Part shown: positions 9,091 to 17,950 of the stretch, one piece after another
Layout: each line of letters begins with the position of its first letter
How positions within the stretch are numbered: the stretch's first letter is position 1
Assembly: GCF_900103915.1 (NCBI RefSeq)
Contig: NZ_FNIG01000001.1
Coordinates: 62,001 to 126,000 of the forward strand
From: Tenuibacillus multivorans
GTDB lineage: Bacteria; Bacillota; Bacilli; Bacillales; Alkalibacillaceae
DNA length: 64,000 nucleotides
Reading direction: 5' to 3'
Translations under genes and position numbers: made by a program
The notes under the pieces: model-generated
What the model was told of the DNA's origin: nothing
Database searches by the model: none
What the model saw: only the letters and a program-made list of their open reading frames with translations

Positions 9091-9758
9091 AAATCAATAA
9101 CCAATACGGTATTCCAAACGATACAGTGATCACCATTGCTGGAACCGTTGGCGTTGGAAAATCAACCATGACGAATGCCTTAGCTGATGCCCTTGGTTTC
9201 CGCACATCATTTGAAAAGGTTGATGGGAATCCTTATCTAGATAATTTTTATAAAGACTTTGAACGATGGAGCTTCCATTTACAAGTTTATTTTTTAGCTG
9301 AACGATTCAAAGAGCAGAAACGAATCTTCGAATACGGTGGGGGATTTGTACAGGATCGTTCCATTTATGAAGACACAGGGATTTTTGCTAAAATGCACCA
9401 AGAAAAAGGCACGATGTCAGAAATCGATTATCAAACATATAAGAATCTGTTTGATGCCATGGTCATGACCCCTTATTTTCCTCATCCGGACTTACTCATC
9501 TATCTAGAAGGTTCATTTGACGATGTTTTAGAACGTCTTCGTAGTCGGGGAAGGAAGATGGAACAGGATACACCGATTGAATATTGGAGAGAGATGTACA
9601 ATCGGTACGAGGAATGGATTAATAATTTTAATACTTGTCCAGTTATGCGCATTAATATTAATGATTATGATTTATTTGAGAATGGAGACTCCATAGAACC
9701 CATTTTAGAACGGGTTGGTAAATTCGTACAAGCTTCTAGAAATTATATCAAAGCATAA
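9087..9758 (+). CDS. dck: Deoxyadenosine/deoxycytidine kinase
   Basis: Salvage kinase for deoxyadenosine and deoxycytidine. P-loop is GTVGVGKST, the dNK catalytic motif is FVQDRSIYEDTGIFAKMH, and the LID arginines are in RLRSRGRKME. ERWSFHLQVYFLAERFKEQK matches the Bacillus Dck (YaaG) subgroup as I know it, distinguishing it from the preceding Dgk. 223 aa. Its ATG overlaps the dgk stop. A hairpin terminator follows at once, so dgk-dck forms a two-gene operon on the strand opposite to the surrounding origin-proximal genes. Confidence 0.9.
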   Translation: MKINNQYGIPNDTVITIAGTVGVGKSTMTNALADALGFRTSFEKVDGNPYLDNFYKDFERWSFHLQVYFLAERFKEQKRIFEYGGGFVQDRSIYEDTGIFAKMHQEKGTMSEIDYQTYKNLFDAMVMTPYFPHPDLLIYLEGSFDDVLERLRSRGRKMEQDTPIEYWREMYNRYEEWINNFNTCPVMRININDYDLFENGDSIEPILERVGKFVQASRNYIKA

Positions 9759-9762
9759 AATT

Positions 9763-9800
9763 AAGCCGGTACACTGTTAATTTGTTGTACCGGCTTTTTG
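9763..9800. terminator. Terminator between dck and the bactofilin gene
   Basis: Stem AAGCCGGTACA / TGTACCGGCTT with a 12-nt loop and a T-run (CTTTTTG) on the + strand. It ends dgk-dck and lies 4 nt past the convergent bactofilin stop; the - strand side lacks a good T-run. Confidence 0.85.
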
Positions 9801-9803
9801 ATT

Positions 9804-10259
9804 TTATGATGCTTTATTCTTTTTCTTATTCTTTTGTTTTTTAGATTGTTGTTCTTGATTATGTTCGTTTTTATCATTTTTATTGTTTTTATCATGATTA
9901 GATCCGGATTCTGATGTAGATTCCATTTGACTTTTCCCGTCAAACTTACCGCCTTCATCAATGACGAAAACAGCCATCTTCGCATCACCCATTAATTTTC
10001 CTGTTGCTTCAATTTTTAAGGTATGCTTACTCGTAATGTTTCCTTTCACCATTCCGGCTACTGTAACATTTCGTCCTTTAACCTCAGCTTCAACTTTTCC
10101 TTCAGAACCAATGACAACATCACCACTGCAAATTACAGATCCAGTCACCGTACCATCAATTCGTATACTCGCTTCAGATTCTACATCACCGTTTAATGTC
10201 GTACCAGAACCTACGATAGTATCAACTTGATTTAACTGTTTTTCCTGTTTCGATAACAT
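9804..10259 (-). CDS. Bactofilin family cytoskeletal protein
   Basis: Polymer-forming cytoskeletal protein (DUF583/bactofilin). Residues about 12-105 form the repetitive right-handed beta-helix pattern: IVGSGTTLNGDVESEASIRI, then SVICSGDVVIGSEGKVEAEV and so on, with regularly spaced Gly and hydrophobics. The C-terminal 40 residues are low-complexity, rich in Lys, Asn, Asp and Gln, and end KKNKAS; this tail is longer and more charged than in many bactofilins. The gene starts 15 nt after the stop of a membrane M23 peptidase, with GGTGG before the ATG, so the two are probably co-transcribed. Bactofilin/M23 pairs localise cell-wall hydrolysis in other bacteria; that role is inferred here. Confidence 0.88.
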   Translation of the reverse strand: MLSKQEKQLNQVDTIVGSGTTLNGDVESEASIRIDGTVTGSVICSGDVVIGSEGKVEAEVKGRNVTVAGMVKGNITSKHTLKIEATGKLMGDAKMAVFVIDEGGKFDGKSQMESTSESGSNHDKNNKNDKNEHNQEQQSKKQKNKKKNKAS

Positions 10260-10274
10260 AACATTTAACCACCT

Positions 10275-11219
10275 TTATTCATTTAATACGCGTTGTATAA
10301 ACGTCATATATGGGTAGGGATCAATGACTTCTCCGCGATGCATAATCTCATAATGTAAATGAACACCAGTACTTCTTCCAGTTGAACCCATTAGCCCAAT
10401 TAAATCACCTTGCTTAACTCGTTCACCCTCTTCAACGTTTAAACGAGCCATATGGCCATATCGAGTTTTATATGTATTTTCATGATTGATGATAATTGAT
10501 AATCCATAGGAATCATCTCTATCGGAAAACTCTATAACTCCATCACCAGTCGCATATATCTCTGTTCCCCATGGTCCAGCTAAGTCTAATCCACTATGGA
10601 AAGCTTCAACCTGGCGAAACGGGTCAACACGATTACCAAATTCAGATGTTATTCTTTCCGTATCAGCTGGCCAATAAATGGGCACCTGCTTTAATTGCTC
10701 TTTGACCTGGCTTAACTCTTCAATAGCGACTTCATATTCTTCAACTAGGGTTGGGACTTCTTCTCGGATCATATTGTAATCACCTGAAAAGTCTTTAGTT
10801 AATGAGGCTTGTTCAATGACAACATCATCTCTTTGAATGAAATCTTCTCCACCTTTAGGTCCGTCTTCAAAAGCGGCTAAACGATCTGGATTTAAAGAAG
10901 AGATCATATCCTTTAACTGTTCTTCCAAAAGATGAAGCTCGTCCAAACGATTTTGAATCGCCACTCGATCTTTTTCATATTGCTGTAGCTGTTCATCCTG
11001 TTCCGTTAACTGTGTGTTAACCTCACCTAATGAAGCGGTTAACTCTTCGTTTTCTACTGATAAAGATTCAATTATATGTATAGTAAGCCAGACACTAAGC
11101 AAAGCCGTCAAAAAGATTGCCATAAAGCCGAAAAATATGATTTTAGGTAGCGAAAACTGTCTGATTCCCTCTTTAGCATCAGACATAACAACTATACGCC
11201 ATCTTTTAAACAAATTCAT
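10275..11219 (-). CDS. Membrane-anchored M23 family metallopeptidase
   Basis: Cell-wall endopeptidase. A cytoplasmic N-terminus (FKRWRIVVMSDAKEGIRQF) leads to one membrane helix at about residues 28-50, then a coiled coil (LTASLGEVNTQLTEQDEQLQ) with the family's helical region, and a C-terminal LytM/M23 domain. Zinc ligands are in HSGLDLAG and the GVHLHYEI motif. Start chosen at ATG 11219, with AAGGGAG about 9 nt upstream; an in-frame ATG at 11267 has no ribosome site. 314 aa. It is followed 15 nt later by the bactofilin gene, a partnership known for cell-shape control in other phyla. Substrate specificity is not readable. Confidence 0.87.
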   Translation of the reverse strand: MNLFKRWRIVVMSDAKEGIRQFSLPKIIFFGFMAIFLTALLSVWLTIHIIESLSVENEELTASLGEVNTQLTEQDEQLQQYEKDRVAIQNRLDELHLLEEQLKDMISSLNPDRLAAFEDGPKGGEDFIQRDDVVIEQASLTKDFSGDYNMIREEVPTLVEEYEVAIEELSQVKEQLKQVPIYWPADTERITSEFGNRVDPFRQVEAFHSGLDLAGPWGTEIYATGDGVIEFSDRDDSYGLSIIINHENTYKTRYGHMARLNVEEGERVKQGDLIGLMGSTGRSTGVHLHYEIMHRGEVIDPYPYMTFIQRVLNE

Positions 11220-11407
11220 TTTCTCGTGCTCCCTTAAATGCACTTTTTTTCCTCTACTCTTATCCATTGTAAGACATTTTTATCTAATTTTCTAATTAAT
11301 CTTTAAAATAATTTGAAAATAGGACAATTGTTAGGATCAATCAATAGTCGAAAAAAGTATAAAAAAAATGGTTACGACTGTAACCATGAATTTCCTCATT
11401 ATAATAA

Positions 11408-11500
11408 TGGCGGAGGAGGAGGGATTCGAACCCCCGCGGGCCGTGAAGCCCCTGGCGGTTTTCAAGACCGCTCCCTTCAGCCGGACTTGGGTACTCCTCC
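11408..11500 (-). tRNA. tRNA-Ser (anticodon UGA)
   Basis: On the - strand, acceptor stem GGAGGAG pairs with CTCCTCC, followed by discriminator G and an encoded CCA. The anticodon loop reads CTTGAAA, giving UGA. A long variable arm (CCAGGGGCTTCACGGCCC region) and T-loop GTTCGAATC are typical of a class II serine tRNA. Length is 93 nt with CCA. B. subtilis also has a serine tRNA near serS. Confidence 0.95.
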
Positions 11501-11596
11501 GTTTAGGCTGACAAAAATTAATATATCACATGATTCGACACACTGCAATATATAAAAGAGATTTTTTTATATTCTGTCTTTAACAATTAATAATTT

Positions 11597-11992
11597 TAAA
11601 ACGAGGCTGGGACAAAAATATCTAGAGGGTGATGAAAGGCGAACAATATCATCTAATATCATTAAAAATGAACGGAGTCAAAATGCGTAGACGCCTCGTC
11701 GACTAAAAACGGCCACGTCCTGCGCCTGCGGTTACTCGGCGCAAACTTACGCAAGGATGTAACGCAAGTAGCATTTGTGGCCAACGCCGACACTTGAACA
11801 TCCAGTTCTTCGCGGGGACAGCACGAGTCTCGAGACCCCGCAGGCAGCGCTTTTCTGCCGACGAGGCTCGAGCCGTGCCCGCGGCAAGCGAAGCATTTTG
11901 ACGTAGTGAATAACATCTGAACTAATTCATGAATAATTGAATCTAGTTCAGATGTTATGTTTTTAATAAAGTTTTGTCCCAGCCCCGTTTTA
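11597..11992. repeat. Composite intergenic repeat with 21-bp terminal inverted repeats
   Basis: A 396-bp non-coding element directly beyond the serS stop. The ends are 21-bp inverted repeats (11597-11617 and 11972-11992, one mismatch) containing GGCTGGGACAAAA. Inside is a second inverted pair, GTCAAAATGC (11677-11686) and GCATTTTGAC (11893-11902), and a 15-bp perfect hairpin (11910-11924 with 11944-11958). The core is clearly more GC-rich than the surroundings and shares the GCCCGCGG-AAGCGAAG module with the repeat at 13376-13492. No transposase and no clear target duplication are seen. It fits a MITE-like or interspersed Bacillaceae repeat; the exact family is not identified. Confidence 0.8.
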
Positions 11993-11997
11993 ATCAT

Positions 11998-13278
11998 TTA
12001 TTTTGGTTCAATTCGTTCTCTATTTCCCATATACGGACGTAAGACTTCTGGAATTGTCAGAGAGCCGTCCGCTTCTTGATAGTTTTCTAAAATAGCTGCT
12101 ACTGTTCGGCCAACTGCCAATCCTGAACCGTTCAACGTGTGAACAAATTCTGGTTTAGAATTTGGATCACGACGGAATCTGAGACCTGCTCGTCTAGCTT
12201 GGAAATCCTCAAAGTTAGAACAAGATGAAATTTCGCGATACGTATTGTTGCTTGGAATCCATACTTCAATGTCATATTTTTTAGCAGCGGTAAATCCTAA
12301 ATCACCTGTACACATACTCATAACTCGATATGGAAGCTTTAATAGCTGCAAGATCTTCTCAGCATGACCTGTTAGCTCTTCTAAAGTGTCATAAGATTCT
12401 TCCGGTATAGCTAAATGGACTAATTCGATTTTGTTGAATTGGTGTTGACGAATTAACCCTCTCGTATCACGGCCGGCTGAACCCGCTTCAGAGCGGAAAT
12501 TAGCACTATATGCGGCAAATTTTTTCGGCATATCATCAGCTGTTAGGATTTCATCGCGATGATAGTTCGTAACAGGAACTTCGGCTGTTGGAATTAAGAA
12601 ATAATCCCAATCCTCTAATTTAAACACATCTTCTGCAAATTTCGGTAGCTGACCTGTTCCGGTTAAGCTGTCTCGGTTAACGATTTGTGGTGGCATCATC
12701 TCTTCATAACCATGCTCATCCACTTGATAGTCCATCATAAAATTAATTAAAGCACGTTCTAATCGTGCACCTATTCCTTTGTAAAAAACAAAACGACTAC
12801 CTGTAACTTTAGAAGCTCGTTCAAAGTCTAATATACCAAGATCGGTCGCTACATCCCAATGAGGTTTTTCCTCAAAATTGAATTGACGAACATCTCCCCA
12901 TTTGCGAACCTCAATGTTATCATCCTCAGATTCACCAATAGGTGTTGATTCATGCGGGATATTTGGAATAGATAGTAATAGTTCATTTAATTTTTCTTCA
13001 ACGGATTTTAGTTGTTCATCAATTTCTTTAATGCGATCACCAACTTCACGCATTTCTTTTATTAAGTGATCCGCATCTTTTTTTTCTTTCTTCAGTACAG
13101 AAATCTCTTTGGAAACTTCATTACGTCGGGCCTTTAATTCCTCAGACTCTTGAATATACTGGCGTCTTTTTTGATCCCATTCTTCAAAATGGTCTAAATC
13201 AGTTAAATCCTCACCACGATGCTGAAGCTTCTCCTTAACTTCTTGATAATTTTGACGTAAATACTTTAAATCAAGCAT
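11998..13278 (-). CDS. serS: Seryl-tRNA synthetase
   Basis: Class II aminoacyl-tRNA synthetase charging tRNA-Ser (and tRNA-Sec where present). The N-terminal coiled-coil arm (residues about 30-100, [20 protein letters not shown]) binds the long variable arm. The catalytic core has motif 2 with [21 protein letters not shown] and motif 3 with [17 protein letters not shown]. Start taken at ATG 13278 because AAGGAG has 7 nt spacing to it; the ATG 6 nt upstream is too close. 426 aa, normal. It is controlled by the T-box leader upstream, and a 117-bp repeat lies between that leader and the start codon. Confidence 0.95.
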   Translation of the reverse strand: MLDLKYLRQNYQEVKEKLQHRGEDLTDLDHFEEWDQKRRQYIQESEELKARRNEVSKEISVLKKEKKDADHLIKEMREVGDRIKEIDEQLKSVEEKLNELLLSIPNIPHESTPIGESEDDNIEVRKWGDVRQFNFEEKPHWDVATDLGILDFERASKVTGSRFVFYKGIGARLERALINFMMDYQVDEHGYEEMMPPQIVNRDSLTGTGQLPKFAEDVFKLEDWDYFLIPTAEVPVTNYHRDEILTADDMPKKFAAYSANFRSEAGSAGRDTRGLIRQHQFNKIELVHLAIPEESYDTLEELTGHAEKILQLLKLPYRVMSMCTGDLGFTAAKKYDIEVWIPSNNTYREISSCSNFEDFQARRAGLRFRRDPNSKPEFVHTLNGSGLAVGRTVAAILENYQEADGSLTIPEVLRPYMGNRERIEPK

Positions 13279-13375
13279 CTTCATTCTCCTTTTTCAATTT
13301 TTTATTATACAATGGCTGTTTTCAAAAGTTTGATGTTTTTAATAGATAAAATTGTATGGAATAAATCTCTACAAG

Positions 13376-13492
13376 CAGTTGAAATACACGGAGACTCCTG
13401 CGGGAAAAGCAACAGCTGAAGACCCCTCAGTGAGCGTTAGCTCACGAGGAGGCTGAAGCGTTGCCCGCGGAAAGCGAAGTGTATTTCAACTG
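13376..13492. repeat. 117-bp palindromic interspersed repeat in the serS leader
   Basis: Perfect 14-bp arms (CAGTTGAAATACAC / GTGTATTTCAACTG) enclose a GC-rich core with GACTCCTGCGGGA, GAAGACCCC, an inner hairpin GTGAGCGTTAGCTCAC, and GTTGCCCGCGGAAAGCGAAG. The core resembles a repeat I know to be widespread between genes in Bacillaceae, and it recurs in altered form inside the element at 11597-11992. It sits in the transcribed serS leader, between the T-box terminator and the ribosome site. Confidence 0.8.
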
Positions 13493-13528
13493 TGATGGTT
13501 ATAGCAACAACTTGGAGAAAACAACCAT

Positions 13529-13775
13529 TAAAAAAACTCGCCCCTTTTATATAAAGGGACGAGTTGACTTTACCCGCGTTACCACCCTTGTTGAAGAGAT
13601 CTATCTCCTCCAACTCGGAAGCTTTAACGGTGCTTAGCCGGATAAGCCTACTTTCATTTCAGCTAATCTGCTCAAGGATGGATTCACAGACCGTTTCTAC
13701 TGGTTCACAGCAACCACCAGCTCTCTGAAAAAAACGCATCTAATACTATTTCCTATCGTTGCATTTCTTTATAGT
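13529..13775 (-). ncRNA. T-box leader of serS (serine-specific)
   Basis: On the - strand the leader shows the conserved T-box GGGTGGTAACGCGGG (13572-13588) and a Stem I region with GAGCTGGTGGTTGCTGTGAA. Near the end is a terminator hairpin (13529-13565, AACTCGTCCCTTT paired with AAAGGGGCGAGTT plus a T-run). A likely specifier UCC (Ser) occurs in GTGAATCCATCC. Uncharged tRNA-Ser should pair with the specifier and T-box bulge and prevent termination. The specifier reading is tentative; the T-box itself is clear. Confidence 0.92.
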
Positions 13776-13782
13776 TATTCAT

Positions 13783-13811
13783 AATATAACGGTTTTTTTA
13801 ATTTGTCGCAA
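13783..13811 (-). promoter_or_regulatory. SigmaA-type promoter of the serS T-box transcript
   Basis: On the - strand TTGCGA (13806-13811), a 17-nt spacer and TATATT (13783-13788). The -35 lies within the last codons of pdxT. Transcription would begin near 13775, just before T-box Stem I, so serS is independent of the pdx genes. Confidence 0.55.
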
Positions 13812-14391
13812 GTTTTAACTTACTTTTTTCGACCATGTCGATAAAATGCTGGACTAAACGATAGTCATCTGTTAGCTCAGGATGGAAAGCAGCCGCTAAA
13901 AACTGACCTTGTTGAGCGGCTACAATTTTACCTTTATAAGTCGATAACACTTCAGTGTCTTCTTTAGCCTCAACAATATATGGCGCACGAATAAAAACAG
14001 CTTCAAAATCCTTTGCAACGCCCGTAATTTCAAGTGGTGCTTCAAAGCTTTCTCGTTGTCTACCAAAGGCATTTCGTTCAACGACCATATCCATTAATCT
14101 TAGATGACCACTATCTTGTCCAACTATATCTGTAGCTAATAAAATAAGTCCTGCACAAGTACCAAAGATAGGTTTACCTGATTGTCCGAATTGACGCAGG
14201 GCCTCTGTAAAATCATAACGATCAATTAAACGCCTCATCGTTGTACTTTCGCCGCCTGGTAGAATTAAACCATCTATATCCTCTAATTGTTCTTTTCGTT
14301 TAATAATCTGAGCTTCATGGCCACAAGCTTCAATGGATTGCTGATGTTCTCTAAAAGCACCTTGTAGTCCTAATATTCCTATAATTGCCAT
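13798..14391 (-). CDS. pdxT: Pyridoxal 5'-phosphate synthase glutaminase subunit PdxT
   Basis: Class I glutaminase that feeds ammonia to PdxS in deoxyxylulose-independent PLP synthesis. Seen are [15 protein letters not shown], the oxyanion region LPGGEST, the nucleophile Cys in GTCAGLILL and the His-x-Glu dyad in [10 protein letters not shown]. 197 aa is usual. The ATG is 12 nt past the pdxS stop with an AGGAG site, so the two form an operon. There is no obvious terminator before the serS promoter, which overlaps the gene's 3' end. Confidence 0.96.
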   Translation of the reverse strand: MAIIGILGLQGAFREHQQSIEACGHEAQIIKRKEQLEDIDGLILPGGESTTMRRLIDRYDFTEALRQFGQSGKPIFGTCAGLILLATDIVGQDSGHLRLMDMVVERNAFGRQRESFEAPLEITGVAKDFEAVFIRAPYIVEAKEDTEVLSTYKGKIVAAQQGQFLAAAFHPELTDDYRLVQHFIDMVEKSKLKLATN

Positions 14392-14403
14392 ATAAAGTCT
14401 CCT

Positions 14404-15288
14404 TTACTCACTACGGTCCTGCATACGATCTGCCTGGTCTAATGTTGTCATTTCAATACCAGGCATAGCTGTACCAAGGCCTTTTGAAAGTCGTCCAATT
14501 AATTCATAGTCTTCATAGTGAGTGGTTGCTTCCACAATCGCACGTGCAAATTTTTCAGGTTGATCAGATTTGAAAATTCCAGATCCTACAAATACACCAT
14601 CAGCACCTAGCTGCATCATTAAAGCTGCATCAGCTGGTGTTGCAATACCGCCAGCTGCAAAGTTCACAACAGGTAAACGACCGTTCTCTCGAATTTCTTT
14701 TAAGATTTCATATGAAGCACCATTTTCTTTAGCAAATACCATTAATTCATCTTCAGCCATATTAATAACTTCATTAAGCTGTTTTTGAACCTCACGCATA
14801 TGACGAACGGCTTCAACAATATTTCCAGTACCAGGTTCACCTTTTGTACGTAACATCGAAGCACCTTCACCGATACGTCTAACCGATTCGCCTAAGTTAC
14901 GGCAACCACAGACAAATGGAACCGTATAATCATTTTTATTAATATGGTATAAATCATCAGCCGGTGTTAACACTTCGCTCTCATCAATATAGTCAACACC
15001 CATTGCTTCTAACACTCTAGCTTCAACAATGTGGCCAATTCTTGCTTTTGCCATCACTGGAATTGAAACAGCATTCATAACTTCTTCAACAATCGTTGGG
15101 TCAGCCATACGAGCAACCCCTCCAGCTGCACGAATATCAGCTGGTACACGCTCTAAAGCCATCACAGCGACGGCTCCTGCTTCTTCAGCTATTTTGGCTT
15201 GTTCTGCATTGACAACGTCCATGATGACGCCACCTTTTTGCATTTCAGCCATACCTCTTTTAACACGATTTGTTCCTACGTTTCCCAT
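14404..15288 (-). CDS. pdxS: Pyridoxal 5'-phosphate synthase lyase subunit PdxS
   Basis: TIM-barrel synthase that makes PLP from ribose 5-phosphate, glyceraldehyde 3-phosphate and ammonia. Highly conserved segments are [36 protein letters not shown], the catalytic-lysine region [12 protein letters not shown], and the phosphate-binding [15 protein letters not shown] and GSGIFKS. 294 aa, as expected. AGGAGGT lies 7 nt before the ATG. It is 20 nt downstream of dacA and directly upstream of pdxT, the same dacA-pdxS-pdxT-serS order as in B. subtilis. Confidence 0.97.
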   Translation of the reverse strand: MGNVGTNRVKRGMAEMQKGGVIMDVVNAEQAKIAEEAGAVAVMALERVPADIRAAGGVARMADPTIVEEVMNAVSIPVMAKARIGHIVEARVLEAMGVDYIDESEVLTPADDLYHINKNDYTVPFVCGCRNLGESVRRIGEGASMLRTKGEPGTGNIVEAVRHMREVQKQLNEVINMAEDELMVFAKENGASYEILKEIRENGRLPVVNFAAGGIATPADAALMMQLGADGVFVGSGIFKSDQPEKFARAIVEATTHYEDYELIGRLSKGLGTAMPGIEMTTLDQADRMQDRSE

Positions 15289-15308
15289 CTTATTACCTCC
15301 TGGTTTTA

Positions 15309-16631
15309 TTATGTGAATAATCCTTTAATACTTGCAAATAAGTTTACAAAGAAGTCACCTATCCCTTGTAACAATAATACAAACCAGTTGGATTTTTCAA
15401 CACCTTCAGTCGTCACTAGAGGTACCGATATTTGTTCGTCATTCACGATATTACCGTACTCATTTTCACCATTGTAAGTTAATACCATTTGGCCAACTTC
15501 TAAGCCTTCTTCAACTGGTGCCACCAATGTGCCATCTTCTGTTAACACATCTTCATGAAATTCATATGTCACCGAGTAATTTTCCTGTTCACCATTTTTG
15601 ACCGTTGTTTCAATGGCTTGATTTGCTTCGATTTCAACTTGGTCTTCTTGACCTTTTTCTACCTCGATGACAGATTTATCCTCAATTTGGTGACCTTGAT
15701 CATATAAGGTGACCGTTTCGAAGTTGTTAAAACCATAATCTAATAATTTACGTGTTTCATTGAAACGTTCTTGTTTACTTTCCGTTCGCATGACAACGGA
15801 AATCATTCGTTTTCCGTTACGCTCTGCTGTACCGGTAAACGTATAACCAGCTAAATCCGTATGGCCCGTTTTTAAGCCATCTAATCCATCATATGAAAAT
15901 TGTGCAAGATGTCCTGGCATGTTAGGTAACATCCAGTTGTAATTAATCATTTCATGACCTTCAAATTCCTTTGTTGGCACACTAGATACATCTAATACTT
16001 CTGGATAATCCTTCAATAGATGATAAGCTAATTTTGCTGTATCACTAGCTGACATTAAGTTTTCACCTTCAGGGTCTGTTCCTTCAGGATAATTATCACC
16101 TAAGGTTGAATTAGGTAATCCTGTTGAATTAACAAATTTATAATCTGTTAATCCCATTTCTTCAGCTTTTTCATTCATCATATTTACAAACTCAGCTTCA
16201 CTACCAGCAATTAATTCAGCTAATGCTATGGTCGTCGCGTTATCTGAATAAATGACCATGGCATCGTATAATTCTTTTACTGTATAAGGATGGTCGAGGC
16301 GCAAACCAATTCCTGAGAATAATGGATTAGATGAAACCTCATACGCATATTCAGTGATCTGTGTCGTTGTCTCCCAATCTATTGAACCATTATTGATCGC
16401 TTCAAGAACGAGATATTCCGTCATCATTTTCGTCATGCTTGCTGGAGGCAACGCAATATCCGCCTCTTTTTCAAATAAAATTTCTCCTGTATCCGCATCA
16501 ACTAGAATAGCAGATTCAGCTTGAATATCTAGTGAACTTGCATTCGCTAATTGTGGATTTATAATAAACGAACTAAACGTAAACATTACGATTAATATAA
16601 TCAAACGTAACACATGTAGCTTCTTCTTCAT
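15309..16631 (-). CDS. dacA: D-alanyl-D-alanine carboxypeptidase (PBP5-type)
   Basis: Low-molecular-weight penicillin-binding protein that removes the terminal D-Ala of peptidoglycan stem peptides outside the membrane. It has a signal peptide (cleavage near residue 31, NPQLANAS), active-site SxxK as PPASMTKMM, SxN as YSDNATT and the KTG box as GLKTGHT. A C-terminal PBP5 beta domain (about residues 300-400) and an amphipathic/hydrophobic tail that would anchor it to the membrane follow. 440 aa is typical of DacA. It is probably the first gene of dacA-pdxS-pdxT. Confidence 0.95.
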   Translation of the reverse strand: MKKKLHVLRLIILIVMFTFSSFIINPQLANASSLDIQAESAILVDADTGEILFEKEADIALPPASMTKMMTEYLVLEAINNGSIDWETTTQITEYAYEVSSNPLFSGIGLRLDHPYTVKELYDAMVIYSDNATTIALAELIAGSEAEFVNMMNEKAEEMGLTDYKFVNSTGLPNSTLGDNYPEGTDPEGENLMSASDTAKLAYHLLKDYPEVLDVSSVPTKEFEGHEMINYNWMLPNMPGHLAQFSYDGLDGLKTGHTDLAGYTFTGTAERNGKRMISVVMRTESKQERFNETRKLLDYGFNNFETVTLYDQGHQIEDKSVIEVEKGQEDQVEIEANQAIETTVKNGEQENYSVTYEFHEDVLTEDGTLVAPVEEGLEVGQMVLTYNGENEYGNIVNDEQISVPLVTTEGVEKSNWFVLLLQGIGDFFVNLFASIKGLFT

Positions 16632-16761
16632 TTTTGTATTCCCCCATCTATGTAGCTTGTTTACGTTTTAATTATACATGATTTTTAGTGCAATCTCATT
16701 GGTAATTTAGACATATTTAAAAAATATCCACAATCTAATCCAAAACGTGTTTATACGATTT

Positions 16762-16799
16762 AAAAAAGCCATTAGTAAAGTCATAACCTCACTAATGGC
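16762..16799 (-). terminator. Terminator after the HD-GYP gene
   Basis: Stem GCCATTAGT / ACTAATGGC with a T-run on the - strand, just past the stop of the HD-GYP gene and before the dacA promoter region. It would end the transcript that includes gyrA and the HD-GYP gene. Confidence 0.8.
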
Positions 16800-16805
16800 C
16801 TTCAT

Positions 16806-17918
16806 TCAGTTCATTAATACTTCTTCAATATATAAATCCTTATGCTCTAATAAATGGATAATCTCATGGTCTTTGTCCATTTTAATCATCGGTCGAGTTG
16901 GATGTTTTTGGTCAATAAAAACAATTTCTCCAATCTCACTATTCGTTAATCGAACCTTAGTCCCGTTAGAGAAAAAGACAATACTATTAACTAACACTCT
17001 CACAATCTTCATATCTAATTTACCGAACTGACGGTTTAGCATTTCTTCAATAGCTTTAAATGGTGATTGTTTTTTACGATAAACACGCTCTGACGTCATG
17101 GCATGAAACATATCACTAACGGCTATAATCCTAGCAAATGGGTGCAGTTTTTCATGCTGAATACCTAAAGGGTAACCTGAACCATCTAAACGTTCATGAT
17201 GCTGAAGAACAGCAATTTTAACATCCTTACTAAGATAGGTTTCTTGCTCTATTAACCGATAAGATAAAACTGGATGTTTTTTAACCCTTTCAAATTCCTT
17301 ATCTGTTAACACACCGTCTTTCTTATATAAGTGCCAGTCTTCTTTTAGCATACCTAAATCACTTAAATAAGCAGCCAATGCAATTTGTAAGCGTTCATTT
17401 TTGTTATACTTCAGCTTTTTAGCTAAAAATGCAGCAATAACAGGTACTGCAACGATATGGTGATAGAAGTAGTCCTGTTTATCCGTATAATGGTGTACCT
17501 CCATCAATAAATCAGCAAAGTTTTCACCAATTTGAACGAGTGGTTGAATAATATTTCGAATCTTAACTAAATCCAATTGATTTTGTTGCTCCCATTGATT
17601 AAAAAGTTCCTTCGTTTCTTTAACCGTATAAACATAATAATCATAAAAGGACCAACCAGGTTTAGCATCTTTGTTTTCTTTTTCTTCTTTTTGATGTTCT
17701 TGCTCTGTGTTTGAAGGATCAACTTCTGTCGTTTTAAATAATTGACCATTCACTAATTTTGAAGCGACTTCAACATATGGGACTTGGAAATCATTAAGGA
17801 TTTTAATATGAATAGGTTCAATTACCGTATTCTTCGGTACAATAGGAAACACAGTCCGACCTGATACATCTTTAATTAATAAACAACCAGGTACTAAATC
17901 TTTTGGATGAACCTTCAT
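16806..17918 (-). CDS. HD-GYP domain protein with altered HD motif
   Basis: Relative of cyclic-di-GMP phosphodiesterases. Residues 1-60 (MKVHPKDLVPGCLLIKDVSG) form a beta-rich N-terminal domain, followed by a charged linker and an HD-GYP domain at about 120-310. It keeps the first His (HHIVAVPV), KKHPVLSYRLI, HHERLDGSGYPLG and RIIAVSDMFHAMTSERVYRK. The central HDxGK motif instead reads YLSDLGM, so the metal-binding His and following Lys are replaced. It may therefore bind nucleotide or act differently rather than hydrolyse it. It ends with a small beta domain. The gene starts 32 nt after gyrA, with GAGAGGGG before the ATG. Confidence 0.82.
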   Translation of the reverse strand: MKVHPKDLVPGCLLIKDVSGRTVFPIVPKNTVIEPIHIKILNDFQVPYVEVASKLVNGQLFKTTEVDPSNTEQEHQKEEKENKDAKPGWSFYDYYVYTVKETKELFNQWEQQNQLDLVKIRNIIQPLVQIGENFADLLMEVHHYTDKQDYFYHHIVAVPVIAAFLAKKLKYNKNERLQIALAAYLSDLGMLKEDWHLYKKDGVLTDKEFERVKKHPVLSYRLIEQETYLSKDVKIAVLQHHERLDGSGYPLGIQHEKLHPFARIIAVSDMFHAMTSERVYRKKQSPFKAIEEMLNRQFGKLDMKIVRVLVNSIVFFSNGTKVRLTNSEIGEIVFIDQKHPTRPMIKMDKDHEIIHLLEHKDLYIEEVLMN

Positions 17919-17950
17919 ATGATAACCCCTCTCTATCCCAAGTTAGACCT

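Noticed and set aside
9761-9988. 75-aa open frame on the - strand
   Set aside because: Out-of-frame shadow of the low-complexity tail of the bactofilin gene.
11313-11555. 80-aa open frame on the + strand
   Set aside because: It lies across the tRNA-Ser gene on the opposite strand and has no ribosome site.
11662-11997. 111-aa open frame on the - strand after serS
   Set aside because: It falls almost wholly inside the inverted-repeat element; its composition is that of the GC-rich repeat and no protein features are visible.
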